Assembly (NCBI RefSeq): GCF_002904335.1
Contig: NZ_PPHF01000074.1
Coordinates: forward strand, 124,001 to 188,000
DNA: 64,000 nt
Reading direction: 5' to 3'
DNA from: Amycolatopsis sp. CA-126428
GTDB taxonomy: Bacteria; Actinomycetota; Actinomycetes; Mycobacteriales; Pseudonocardiaceae
The translations under genes and the position numbers were made by a program. The number at the start of each line of letters is the position of its first letter. Within the stretch, counting starts at the first letter, position 1. Below the pieces are notes generated by a model. That model was given only the letters and a program-made list of their open reading frames with translations, was not told the origin of the DNA and ran no database searches. Positions 8,187-16,743 of the stretch are shown one piece after another.

Positions 8187-8780
8187 ATGACGGACGCGAT
8201 CACCCAGGCCTTGGCCGAGGTCGGCCCCCGGCTCAAGCGGGTCCGCACGCAGCGGCGGGTCACCCTGGCCGACCTGTCGGCGGCGACGGGCATTTCCAAG
8301 AGCACGTTGTCGCGGCTGGAGTCCGGCCAGCGCAAGCCGAGCCTGGAGCTGCTGCTGCCGATCGCCCAGGCCCACCAGGTGCCGCTGGACGAGCTGGTGG
8401 GCGCGCCGGAGGTCGGCGACCCCCGGGTCCGCCTGACCGCCCGCCGCATCCCCCGCCACAACGGCGCGACGATGACGGTGCTGCCCCTGACCCGGCAGCC
8501 GGGCGCGCCACAGGCGTTCAAGATGGTCCTGGAGCCCGAGACGGGCGAACCGGATCCGCAGGTCCACGAGGGGTACGAGTGGCTCTACGTGCTCTCGGGC
8601 CGCCTGCGCCTGGTCTTGGCCGACCGCGACATGACGCTGGGCCCGGGCGAGGCCGCGGAGTTCGACACCCGCCTCCCGCACTGGTTCGGCGCGGTCGACG
8701 GCCGCCCGGCGGAGATCCTCAGCTTGTTCGGCAAGCAGGGGGAGCGGCTGCACCTGCGGGCGAAGTCCCGCCCGCGCTGA
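8187..8780 (+). CDS. XRE-family regulator with C-terminal cupin domain
   Basis: 197 residues. The helix-turn-helix is at about 16-70 (TLADLSAATGISKSTLSRLE) and a cupin beta-barrel at about 110-185 (HEGYEWLYVLSGRLRL, then a GPGEAAEFDT strand). In such regulators the cupin senses a small molecule. It is divergent from the flavoprotein gene at 8109, its probable target. The stop lies two bases before the stop of the convergent gene. Confidence 0.88.
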   Translation: MTDAITQALAEVGPRLKRVRTQRRVTLADLSAATGISKSTLSRLESGQRKPSLELLLPIAQAHQVPLDELVGAPEVGDPRVRLTARRIPRHNGATMTVLPLTRQPGAPQAFKMVLEPETGEPDPQVHEGYEWLYVLSGRLRLVLADRDMTLGPGEAAEFDTRLPHWFGAVDGRPAEILSLFGKQGERLHLRAKSRPR

Positions 8781-8782
8781 GT

Positions 8783-9412
8783 TCAGGGCCGCGTGGTCTC
8801 GCCGGTGTGGTCGTCGCGGGCGCGATCGAAGGTCAGGTGCAACCGCACCGTGGCCGCGGCGCCCACCAGCCAGCCCACCCCGAACCCCGTGATCGCGTAC
8901 CACGCGGGTGCTCGGGCGATCCACAGGAAGACGCCGGCGACCAAGGCGCCGAGCAGCGCCAGCGCGGCGACCCCCGCGAAAGCGAGCCAGGTCGGGTGCA
9001 TCGCGTTCCAGCCGGTCGCCGTGAACCACCGCCGGCGGGCGACCTCGGGTTCGAGGGCACGGTCGCGCCAGCTTTCCCATTGCAGGTGCCCCGCGAGCCG
9101 GGAGCTCAGGGAGTCCCGGACGTACCGCCGGATCAGCTTGAGGTGGAAGTCGTGCAGGATGTAGCGATTGCCGAGCATGTACGACACCAGCGGAACCACG
9201 AGCAGCAAGGCGACGTTCGTGGCGGACGCGATCGCCAAGCTGACGATGGCGCCGGCCGAGGCGATCTGCAGAGCGAAAACGTTCCACTGGACCGTCGCAC
9301 GACGCTCGGCCTCGCTCCGGAGGGCCGCGTACTCGGCGAGGAGGATCGTGGTGGAGTTGTCCGGGCGGTCGTCCACCGGCCCATCATCCCGCGCGCCGAA
9401 CGTGCGCGCCAC
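8783..9412 (-). CDS. four-helix membrane protein of unknown function
   Basis: 209 residues. Two hydrophobic hairpins are seen (about 45-88 and 140-195), separated by a charged cytoplasmic-type stretch containing RRYVRDSLSSRL. The N-terminus contains NSTTILLAEYAALRSEAERR. I do not recognise a named family. ATG 9412 is used; a GTG twelve codons in is also possible. It lies 18 bases downstream of the GNAT gene and may be co-transcribed with it. Confidence 0.7.
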   Translation of the reverse strand: MARTFGARDDGPVDDRPDNSTTILLAEYAALRSEAERRATVQWNVFALQIASAGAIVSLAIASATNVALLLVVPLVSYMLGNRYILHDFHLKLIRRYVRDSLSSRLAGHLQWESWRDRALEPEVARRRWFTATGWNAMHPTWLAFAGVAALALLGALVAGVFLWIARAPAWYAITGFGVGWLVGAAATVRLHLTFDRARDDHTGETTRP

Positions 9413-9430
9413 GTCCTCGCACGTGCGTCG

Positions 9431-9919
9431 TCAGCCCAGCTCGCGCTGCATCAGCAGGGTGTCGAGCCAGCGGTCGTGCTTGAACCCCACCCGCCGCAGC
9501 ACACCCGCGTCGGTGAAGCCGGCCGCACGGTGCAGGCGCTGTGACGCCGGGTTGCCGGAGTCGACGACGACCGCGATCGCCTGCCGCGCTCCGGCGGCTG
9601 CGCTCCGCTTCACCAGCTCGTCCAGCAGCCGCCGGCCGTGGCCGTGGCCGGCCGCCTGGGGTGCGAGGTAGATCGTCGTCTCCACCGAGAACCGGTACGC
9701 CGGCTTCGGCCGCCACGGCGCGGCCAGCGCGTAGCCGACGATCTCGCCCGCTTCGGCCAGCACGAGGAAGGGCGACACGCCCTCGCGGATCTTCGCTCGC
9801 CACTGCTCCGCGGTCGGCGGCGTGGTTTCGAACGTGACGACGGAATCGGTGACGTACGGCGCGAAGACGGCGGCAATGCCTTCGGCGTCGGCCTCCGTCG
9901 CTTCCGCTATAGTGGACAT
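9431..9919 (-). CDS. GNAT N-acetyltransferase, phosphinothricin-acetyltransferase-like
   Basis: 162 residues covering a full GNAT domain. VTFETTPPT, the acetyl-CoA loop around AAGHGHGRRLLDEL and the GNPASQRLHRAAGF segment match the PAT/MddA group that acetylates phosphinothricin-like or methionine-analogue amines. No ribosome site precedes ATG 9919, but a perfect TATAAT ends seven bases before it, so the message is probably leaderless. Divergent from an XRE regulator. Confidence 0.85.
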   Translation of the reverse strand: MSTIAEATEADAEGIAAVFAPYVTDSVVTFETTPPTAEQWRAKIREGVSPFLVLAEAGEIVGYALAAPWRPKPAYRFSVETTIYLAPQAAGHGHGRRLLDELVKRSAAAGARQAIAVVVDSGNPASQRLHRAAGFTDAGVLRRVGFKHDRWLDTLLMQRELG

Positions 9920-9936
9920 GGGACGTATTATAGTGG
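9908..9936. promoter_or_regulatory. bidirectional leaderless promoter with 21-bp-spaced repeats
   Basis: TATAAT on the minus strand (9927-9932) and TATTAT on the plus strand (9926-9931) overlap by five bases and lie seven and six bases before the two start codons (9919 and 9938). TATAGTGG is repeated at 9908 and 9929, 21 bases apart (two helical turns), so it is a candidate operator for the XRE protein at 9938. Confidence 0.6.
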
Positions 9937-9937
9937 A

Positions 9938-10528
9938 ATGATTGATCCGGTCTCCCTCGGCCGCCACCTGCACGACCTGCGGGCGGACCGCGGGCTGGCG
10001 TTGAATGCCCTGGCCGGGCAGGCGGGGGTCAGCGTGAGCATGCTGTCGGCCATCGAGCGCGGCGAGAAGACACCGACGGTCGTGGTGCTGTCCCGCATCG
10101 CCGACGGCCTGGGGCTGTCCCTCTCCCGGCTGCTCGCCGACCTGGAGACCGGCCGCGTGATCGTCCGCCGCGCGGCCGAGCAGGATCACATCGCCGAACC
10201 CGGCGGCTGGCATCGGACGGTCCTGACTCCGGTCGTCCCCGGCGTGAACTTCGAGTGGATCCGCACGACCTTGCCGCCGGGCTGCGACGCGGGTGATTTT
10301 CCCGCGTACGCCCCGGGTTCCCACGAATTCGTCGCCGTCGAGTCGGGCGAGCTGAGCCTCGGTGTCGGCGACGCCGGGTACGTCCTGACGGCGGGCGATT
10401 CGGTGTACTTTCCCGCCGACGCAACCCATTCCTACGCCAACCGCGGCGAAGATCCGTGCGTGTACCACGTCGCGGCGCTGATCATGCGGCCGCGGGAAAA
10501 CCGGATGACAGCTCCCCGGAGGGCGTGA
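9938..10528 (+). CDS. XRE-family regulator with C-terminal cupin domain
   Basis: 196 residues. An N-terminal HTH (VSLGRHLHDLRADRGLALNA and SMLSAIERGEKTP) is followed by a cupin (about 105-185; GSHEFVAVESGELSLGVG). It lacks an upstream ribosome site and probably starts a leaderless message. It likely represses itself and the divergent acetyltransferase through the repeats at 9908-9936. The inducer is unknown. Confidence 0.88.
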   Translation: MIDPVSLGRHLHDLRADRGLALNALAGQAGVSVSMLSAIERGEKTPTVVVLSRIADGLGLSLSRLLADLETGRVIVRRAAEQDHIAEPGGWHRTVLTPVVPGVNFEWIRTTLPPGCDAGDFPAYAPGSHEFVAVESGELSLGVGDAGYVLTAGDSVYFPADATHSYANRGEDPCVYHVAALIMRPRENRMTAPRRA

Positions 10529-10587
10529 CACCCTTCCGGTCATGTTCCCCGTGTCCGATAGCGCGACGCTCGCAGGCTTGTCCCTGC

Positions 10588-10700
10588 CGAGCGCCCTGTC
10601 GGCACGGCTGACCGGCGCTCGAAGCTGACCCTTCCCCGATTTCCCCGCCCAGGGCGCGAAACCGCCGGGGGAGGGTCGACGCGCTCCGCCCGGTTTCGCG
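10588..10700 (+). promoter_or_regulatory. structured leader upstream of EF-Tu gene
   Basis: The 201-base gap holds two perfect inverted repeats: an 8-bp arm pair at 10588-10595/10614-10621 and a 10-bp arm pair (CGCGAAACCG) at 10655-10664/10691-10700. The second lies 30 bases before the EF-Tu start and could be a leader hairpin or an operator. The first may be the terminator of the XRE gene. Confidence 0.4.
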
Positions 10701-10729
10701 CATTCTTCGTTCCAGCGCAGGGAAAACCC

Positions 10730-11917
<1,188 letters not shown>

Positions 11918-11924
11918 AGATCGG

Positions 11925-11960
11925 GCTCGTCCCCGCTTTACCCGGAGAGCGGGGACGAGC
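11925..11960 (+). terminator. terminator after EF-Tu gene
   Basis: A perfect 13-bp stem (GCTCGTCCCCGCT with its complement) and a 10-base loop lie eight bases after the stop codon. Confidence 0.8.
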
Positions 11961-11990
11961 TTGACTCATCCGATCTTTTGCCTTTAGCTT
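11961..11990 (+). promoter_or_regulatory. SigA-like promoter of the GH28 gene
   Basis: TTGACT (11961-11966), an 18-base spacer and TAGCTT (11985-11990) start immediately after the EF-Tu terminator, in an unusually A+T-rich stretch. Confidence 0.5.
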
Positions 11991-12054
11991 GGGTCGCGTT
12001 CCCGATCCGCCGTCGGAAGCAGTGCTTCTGCCGTTGCGTGACAAGGGAGATCTC

Positions 12055-13617
12055 GTGGGAAGAGCGTTGAGCCGCCGTCGTGTCGTCGCCTGGGGAGCCG
12101 CGGGCGCTGCGGGGGCCGCCCTGCCATTGGCCGGATCTCCGGCCGCCGAAGCCGACGAACTGGGCAGCTCGCCCGGCCGCTTCTTCGACGTCACGAAGTT
12201 CGGCGCGAAAGGCGACGGACGCACCATCGACACCGCCGCGATCAACCGCGCGATCGACGCGGCCGCCACCCGCGGCGGAACCGTGCACTTCCCGGCCGGG
12301 ACGTACGCGAGCTATTCGATCCACCTCAAGAGCAACATCGCGCTGTACCTCGGCGCCAACGCGACGATCCTGGCCGCCGCCCCGGCCGGGGGACAGGGCT
12401 ACGACCCCGCCGAACCGGGCGCGGGCAACCCGTACCAGGACTTCGGGCACAGCCACTGGCACAACAGCCTGATCTGGGGCGAGAACCTCGAGAACGTCAC
12501 CATCGAAGGGCCCGGCAAGATCGACGGCAAGGGCCTGGTGGCCGGCGGCAGCGCGGAATCCGCGCCGCTGAACGGGAACAAGGCGATCGCGCTCAAGCTG
12601 TGCCGCAACGTCGCGATCCGCGACATCACGATCGTCAACGGCGGGCACTTCGGCATCCTGCCGACCGGCGTCGACAACTTCCGCATCGACGGCCTGGTGA
12701 TCGACACCAACCGCGACGGCATCAACATCGACTGCTGCAAGAACGTCCGGATCGCCAACACGACGGTGAACTCGCCGAACGACGACGCCATCGTCCTCAA
12801 GAGCACGTACGCGCTGAACCAGGTGCGCGACACCGAAAACGTCACCATCGACAACTGCTTCGTCAGCGGCTACGACCTCGGCACGCTCGTCGGCGGGACG
12901 TTCAAGACCGCCGGGTACGGCCGCACCGGCCGCGTCAAGTTCGGCACCGAATCCAACGGCGGCTTCCGCAACATCGCGATCTCGAACGTCGTCTTCGAGC
13001 ACTGCCGCGGCTTGGCGCTGGAGACGGTCGACGGCGGGTGGCTCGAGGACGTCACGATCAGCAACCTGACGATGCGCGACGTCCAGATGCCGCTGTTCCT
13101 CCGGCTGGGCGCGCGGATGCGCGGGCCGGCGGGGATCCCGGTCGGGTTCCTGCGCCGGGTGAGCATCAGCGACGTCACGACGATCGACGCGGACCCGCGC
13201 TACCCGTCGTGCCTCGCCGGGATCCCGGGCCACCCGATCGAAGACGTCAAGCTGAGCAACATCCGCCACCACCTCGCGGGCGGCCTCACCCCGGGCGACG
13301 TCGTGCAAAACCCGCCGGAGCTGGAAACCGCCTACCCGGAGCCGTCGATGTTCGGCACCCTCCCGGCGTACGGCTTCTTCGTCCGGCACGCCCGGGGAAT
13401 CAGCTGGGACAACGTGGACGTGCGGTTCGGCAGGCCGGACACGCGACCGGCGTACGTCCTGCGGGACGTGACCGACGCCGACGTGCACCACGGCCGCGCG
13501 GACCAGGTGGCCGGCACGCCGACGTTCGTCCTCGACGACGTGACCGATTTCCGGGTGAGTGACGGCCGTCCGGTGCCGGAGGCCCGGGTCGAGCACGCGG
13601 ATCACCAGGAGCTGTGA
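12055..13617 (+). CDS. secreted glycoside hydrolase family 28-like (polygalacturonase-type) enzyme
   Basis: 520 residues. A twin-arginine signal (LSRRRVVAWGAAGAAGA) is followed by the FDVTKFGAKGDG opening typical of right-handed beta-helix pectinases. The catalytic region shows NRDGINID, NSPNDDAIVLKS (the Asp pair) and GRVKFGTES, in the order of the NTD, DD and RIK motifs of GH28. The folded enzyme would be exported by Tat and act on pectin-like or other uronic/rhamnose polymers. GTG 12055 is chosen because AGGGAGA lies just upstream. Confidence 0.82.
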   Translation: MGRALSRRRVVAWGAAGAAGAALPLAGSPAAEADELGSSPGRFFDVTKFGAKGDGRTIDTAAINRAIDAAATRGGTVHFPAGTYASYSIHLKSNIALYLGANATILAAAPAGGQGYDPAEPGAGNPYQDFGHSHWHNSLIWGENLENVTIEGPGKIDGKGLVAGGSAESAPLNGNKAIALKLCRNVAIRDITIVNGGHFGILPTGVDNFRIDGLVIDTNRDGINIDCCKNVRIANTTVNSPNDDAIVLKSTYALNQVRDTENVTIDNCFVSGYDLGTLVGGTFKTAGYGRTGRVKFGTESNGGFRNIAISNVVFEHCRGLALETVDGGWLEDVTISNLTMRDVQMPLFLRLGARMRGPAGIPVGFLRRVSISDVTTIDADPRYPSCLAGIPGHPIEDVKLSNIRHHLAGGLTPGDVVQNPPELETAYPEPSMFGTLPAYGFFVRHARGISWDNVDVRFGRPDTRPAYVLRDVTDADVHHGRADQVAGTPTFVLDDVTDFRVSDGRPVPEARVEHADHQEL

Positions 13618-13623
13618 GGAATT

Positions 13624-13660
13624 CCGGCCGGGCCCCGGCGCCGCCACGGGGCCCGGCCGG
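13624..13660. terminator. bidirectional terminator
   Basis: A perfect 14-bp stem (CCGGCCGGGCCCCG and complement) with a 9-base loop fills the gap between two convergent stop codons. Confidence 0.8.
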
Positions 13661-13876
13661 TCAGCGGCCGCGCAGTTTCGGGCGGACCAGGCCGACGGCG
13701 GAGAGGACGATCAGAGCCACCGCGGCCACCGCCGCGACCACCGCCGGGACGGGCGCCCGGCCTTCGGTGCCGGTCAGGGTGAGGATGCTCGAGACGAGCA
13801 GAACCGCGCCTACGCCCAGAAAAATCCAGCACAGCGCAGCCGTCTCCGGGGTGAAGTGCCAACGCCGGTCGGCCAT
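13661..13876 (-). CDS. small two-helix membrane protein
   Basis: 71 residues with two membrane helices (about 13-35 and 45-63), an N-terminal HFTPETAALCW and a basic C-terminus. Family not recognised. GAGGAGG lies seven bases before the ATG. A weak stress-sigma-like promoter (GTTT-N15-GGGGAA, 13909-13933) lies upstream. Confidence 0.75.
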   Translation of the reverse strand: MADRRWHFTPETAALCWIFLGVGAVLLVSSILTLTGTEGRAPVPAVVAAVAAVALIVLSAVGLVRPKLRGR

Positions 13877-13908
13877 CGAAACCTCCTCGATCGGGTGCTT
13901 TCCGGAAC

Positions 13909-13933
13909 TTCCCCGATCGCGAGTCGATCAAAC
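13909..13933 (-). promoter_or_regulatory. possible SigB/SigF-type promoter
   Basis: GTTT, 15 bases, GGGGAA on the minus strand, about 32 bases before the ATG at 13876. The -10 has one change from GGGTAA. Confidence 0.35.
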
Positions 13934-14053
13934 CGTTCGTCGTGACCTGCGGGGGCTGCTCGCCGCGGTGGTCACTCGGGCGCCCGACCAGGCGTTCCGG
14001 TGAACGGAACGCCTGACTGTTGTCAGCCGTGGCCGCGGTGCGACGGTCGGGAC

Positions 14054-14953
14054 ATGGCTCCCGTGATGGCGGCGATCGTCGGCCCCGGCAACATCGGCAC
14101 CGATTTGCTGGCGAAGCTGCGACGCAGTGAAGTGATCGAAGTCGGCTACGTGGTCGGCGTGGTCGAGTCCGACGGCCTCGAGCGCGCCCGGGCCCAGGGG
14201 ATCGAGGCGTCCGCGGAAGGCGTCGACTGGCTGCTGCGCCAGGATCGCTTGCCCCAGCTGGTGTTCGAGGCGACGTCGGCGAAGGCGCACGCCGCGAACG
14301 CCCCGCGGTACGCCGAAGCCGGCATCCAGGCCATCGACCTGACCCCGGCGCACCTCGGCCCGATGGTGTGCCCGCCGGTGAACCTCGGCGCACACCTCGA
14401 CGCGCCGAACGTCTCGATGATCACCTGCGGCGGCCAGGCCACGATCCCCATGGTGCACGCCGTTTCCCGGGTGACCGCGGTCCCGTACGCCGAGATCGTC
14501 GCGTCGGTCGCTTCGCGCGGAGCGGGCCCCGGGACGCGGGCGAACATCGACGAGTTCACGCGCACGACGTCGCAGGCGGTGGCCGAGATCGGCGGCGCCG
14601 GGCGCGGCAAGGCGATCATCATCCTCAACCCGGTCGAGCCGCCGATGATCATGCGGGACACGGTGTTCTGCGCGATCGGCCTCGACGCCGACCGCGAGGC
14701 GATCACCGCGTCGATCCACGAGATGGCCGACCAGGTCCGCCAGTACGTGCCGGGGTACGCGCTGCGGGCGGACCCGCAGTTCGACGACGCGCGCGAGGAG
14801 TGGGACGGGAACGCGCGGGTCGGCATCTTCCTCGAGATCCGCGGCAACGGCGACTACCTGCCCGAGTACGCCGGGAACCTGGACATCATGACCGCCGCGG
14901 CCGCGCGGGTGGGCGAGCTGATGGCCCGCGCGAAGCAGGAGGTGCCGGCATGA
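14054..14953 (+). CDS. mhpF: acetaldehyde dehydrogenase (acylating)
   Basis: 299 residues. It oxidises acetaldehyde or propanal to the acyl-CoA with NAD+ as the second half of a channelling complex with the aldolase encoded next. VGPGNIGTDLL is the NAD-binding loop and Cys in SMITCGGQAT is the catalytic residue. The family is MhpF/DmpF/HsaG. ATG 14054 starts the domain; a weak GGTCGGGA precedes it. It overlaps the aldolase gene by ATGA. Confidence 0.92.
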   Translation: MAPVMAAIVGPGNIGTDLLAKLRRSEVIEVGYVVGVVESDGLERARAQGIEASAEGVDWLLRQDRLPQLVFEATSAKAHAANAPRYAEAGIQAIDLTPAHLGPMVCPPVNLGAHLDAPNVSMITCGGQATIPMVHAVSRVTAVPYAEIVASVASRGAGPGTRANIDEFTRTTSQAVAEIGGAGRGKAIIILNPVEPPMIMRDTVFCAIGLDADREAITASIHEMADQVRQYVPGYALRADPQFDDAREEWDGNARVGIFLEIRGNGDYLPEYAGNLDIMTAAAARVGELMARAKQEVPA

Positions 14954-16005
14954 GTGAGCTTGCGAACGAATCAGTGGACACCGGCCGGCCAAAGTTGAAG
15001 CACGACGTGCGGATCGTCGACACGACGCTGCGCGACGGCAGCCACGCGATGGCGCACCGCTTCACCGGGCAGCAGGTGCGCGACACGGTCCGGGCGCTCG
15101 ACCGCGCGGGTGTCGAAGTGATCGAGGTGACCCACGGCGACGGCCTCGGCGGCTCGTCGTTCACCTACGGCTTCTCCGCCGTCGACGAGCTCAAGCTGAT
15201 CTCCGCGGCGCGTGAAGAGGCGAAGCAGGCGAAGATCGCGGTGCTGCTCGTGCCGGGGATCGGCACGGCCGAAGACCTGCGGCGCGCGTTCGACGCGGGC
15301 GCGGAGATGGTCCGGGTGGCGACGCACTGCACCGAAGCCGACGTGTCGCCGCAGCACTTCGGCCTGGCGCGCGAACTCGGGATGGAGACGGCCGGCTTCC
15401 TGATGATGGCGCACCGGACACCGCCGGAAGACCTGGCGAAGCAGGCCCGGATCATGGTGGACGCGGGCTGCCAGGCGGCGTACGTGACGGACTCGGCGGG
15501 CGCGTTGCTGATGCACGAGGCCCGCGCCCGCTTCGAAGCCCTGGTCGCGGAGGTGGGCGACACGGCGTGGGTCGGCTACCACGGGCACCAGAACCTCTCC
15601 CTCGGCGTCGCGAACTCGGTCCTGGCGTACGACGCGGGCGTCCGCTACATCGACGGATCGCTGTGCGCACTCGGCGCGGGCGCGGGCAACTCGCCGACGG
15701 AGGTCCTGGCGGCGGTGTTCGACCGCCTGGACATCGACACCGGCCTCGACGTCGGCGCCCTGCTCGACGCGGCGGAGGAGGTGGTCCGCCCGTTCCTGCA
15801 CCGCTGGCCGAAGATGGACCGCAACGCGATCGTCCAGGGCTGGGCCGGGGTGTACTCGAGCTTCCTGCTGCACGCCGAGCGAGCGGCGGAGCGCTACGGC
15901 GTCCCGGCGCAGGCGATCTTGCGCCGGTGCGGCGAGCTCGCGCTGGTGGGCGGGCAGGAGGACATGATCATCGATGTCGCGGTGCAGCTGGCCGCGGAGG
16001 GTTAG
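14950..16005 (+). CDS. mhpE: 4-hydroxy-2-oxovalerate aldolase
   Basis: 351 residues, DRE-TIM metallolyase fold. It splits 4-hydroxy-2-oxoacids to pyruvate and an aldehyde that is passed directly to the acylating dehydrogenase. VDTTLRDGSHA carries the catalytic Arg and metal-binding Asp; GYHGHQNLSLG carries the metal-binding His pair; the C-terminal helices used for complex formation are present. The usual hydratase and ring-cleavage genes are not beside it, so the upstream half of the pathway is encoded elsewhere. Confidence 0.93.
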   Translation: MSELANESVDTGRPKLKHDVRIVDTTLRDGSHAMAHRFTGQQVRDTVRALDRAGVEVIEVTHGDGLGGSSFTYGFSAVDELKLISAAREEAKQAKIAVLLVPGIGTAEDLRRAFDAGAEMVRVATHCTEADVSPQHFGLARELGMETAGFLMMAHRTPPEDLAKQARIMVDAGCQAAYVTDSAGALLMHEARARFEALVAEVGDTAWVGYHGHQNLSLGVANSVLAYDAGVRYIDGSLCALGAGAGNSPTEVLAAVFDRLDIDTGLDVGALLDAAEEVVRPFLHRWPKMDRNAIVQGWAGVYSSFLLHAERAAERYGVPAQAILRRCGELALVGGQEDMIIDVAVQLAAEG

Positions 16006-16039
16006 GCAACCGGACACCGCTTCGGGGCGTGGGAAGGAC

Positions 16040-16666
16040 ATGCAACGGATCCGGCGTGTGCTCGCGGTAGTGGTGGCGACGGCCTGTCTTGCCGCCTGCT
16101 CGGCACCGGCGGCGCCCGCGCCGCTGTCCACCACGCGGCCTGCCCCGGCGGTCACGACGCCGCGAGCCCCGGTGACGGCCGCGAAGACGACCGCGAAACC
16201 GCCGCCGTTCACCCCGCCGGCTTCGCCCGGGAAGGTGACTTCCGCCTGCCCGTTCCTCGGGACCGCCGAGTTGCAGGAGCTCTTGGGCACCAGCGAAGAC
16301 CTTGTCGCGACCGAGCAGCCGGCCGATCCGACGTTCGTCCCCGGCACCGAGTTCCACTGCCGCTACGAGGACAAGTACGTGCATCCCTGGCTGGCCGACC
16401 TGTGGATCATCCTCCCCAGGGTCGCTTCGTACCGGCCCGCCCAGGCGCTGGAGGACAACAAGAAGGACTGCGGCGGCCCGGCGACGGCGGTGGCCGGCGC
16501 GGGCGAGGGCGCGTACTACTGCGACCGGGCGGCCACCGACGATGCGGAAATGGTGGTCACGGCCAAGCGAAGCCACGGCCGGACGCGCCTGGCGATCGCC
16601 TACGTCGTCAAGCATCGCAGCGAGGTCTACGCCGGCTTGGCGAAGCTGCTCGGCGAGCGGTTGTAG
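16040..16666 (+). CDS. lipoprotein of unknown function
   Basis: 208 residues. Signal peptide with lipobox LAAC (Cys at about 20), then a Thr/Pro/Ala-rich linker to residue 65 and a globular domain with three or four cysteines (TSACPFLG, FHCRYED, KKDCGG, YYCDRA), a layout resembling the DUF3558 group of actinobacterial lipoproteins. GGGAAGGA precedes the ATG. Monocistronic. Confidence 0.78.
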   Translation: MQRIRRVLAVVVATACLAACSAPAAPAPLSTTRPAPAVTTPRAPVTAAKTTAKPPPFTPPASPGKVTSACPFLGTAELQELLGTSEDLVATEQPADPTFVPGTEFHCRYEDKYVHPWLADLWIILPRVASYRPAQALEDNKKDCGGPATAVAGAGEGAYYCDRAATDDAEMVVTAKRSHGRTRLAIAYVVKHRSEVYAGLAKLLGERL

Positions 16667-16707
16667 CGGTCTCGGTCCGCCGGGCGAGGTTGCTCGTGGA
16701 GGCGGGC

Positions 16708-16733
16708 GGGCGCGCCGGAAGCCCGGCGCGCCC
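16708..16733. terminator. bidirectional terminator
   Basis: A perfect 11-bp GC stem with a 4-base loop lies between two convergent genes. Confidence 0.75.
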
Positions 16734-16743
16734 GGTCCGTGCG

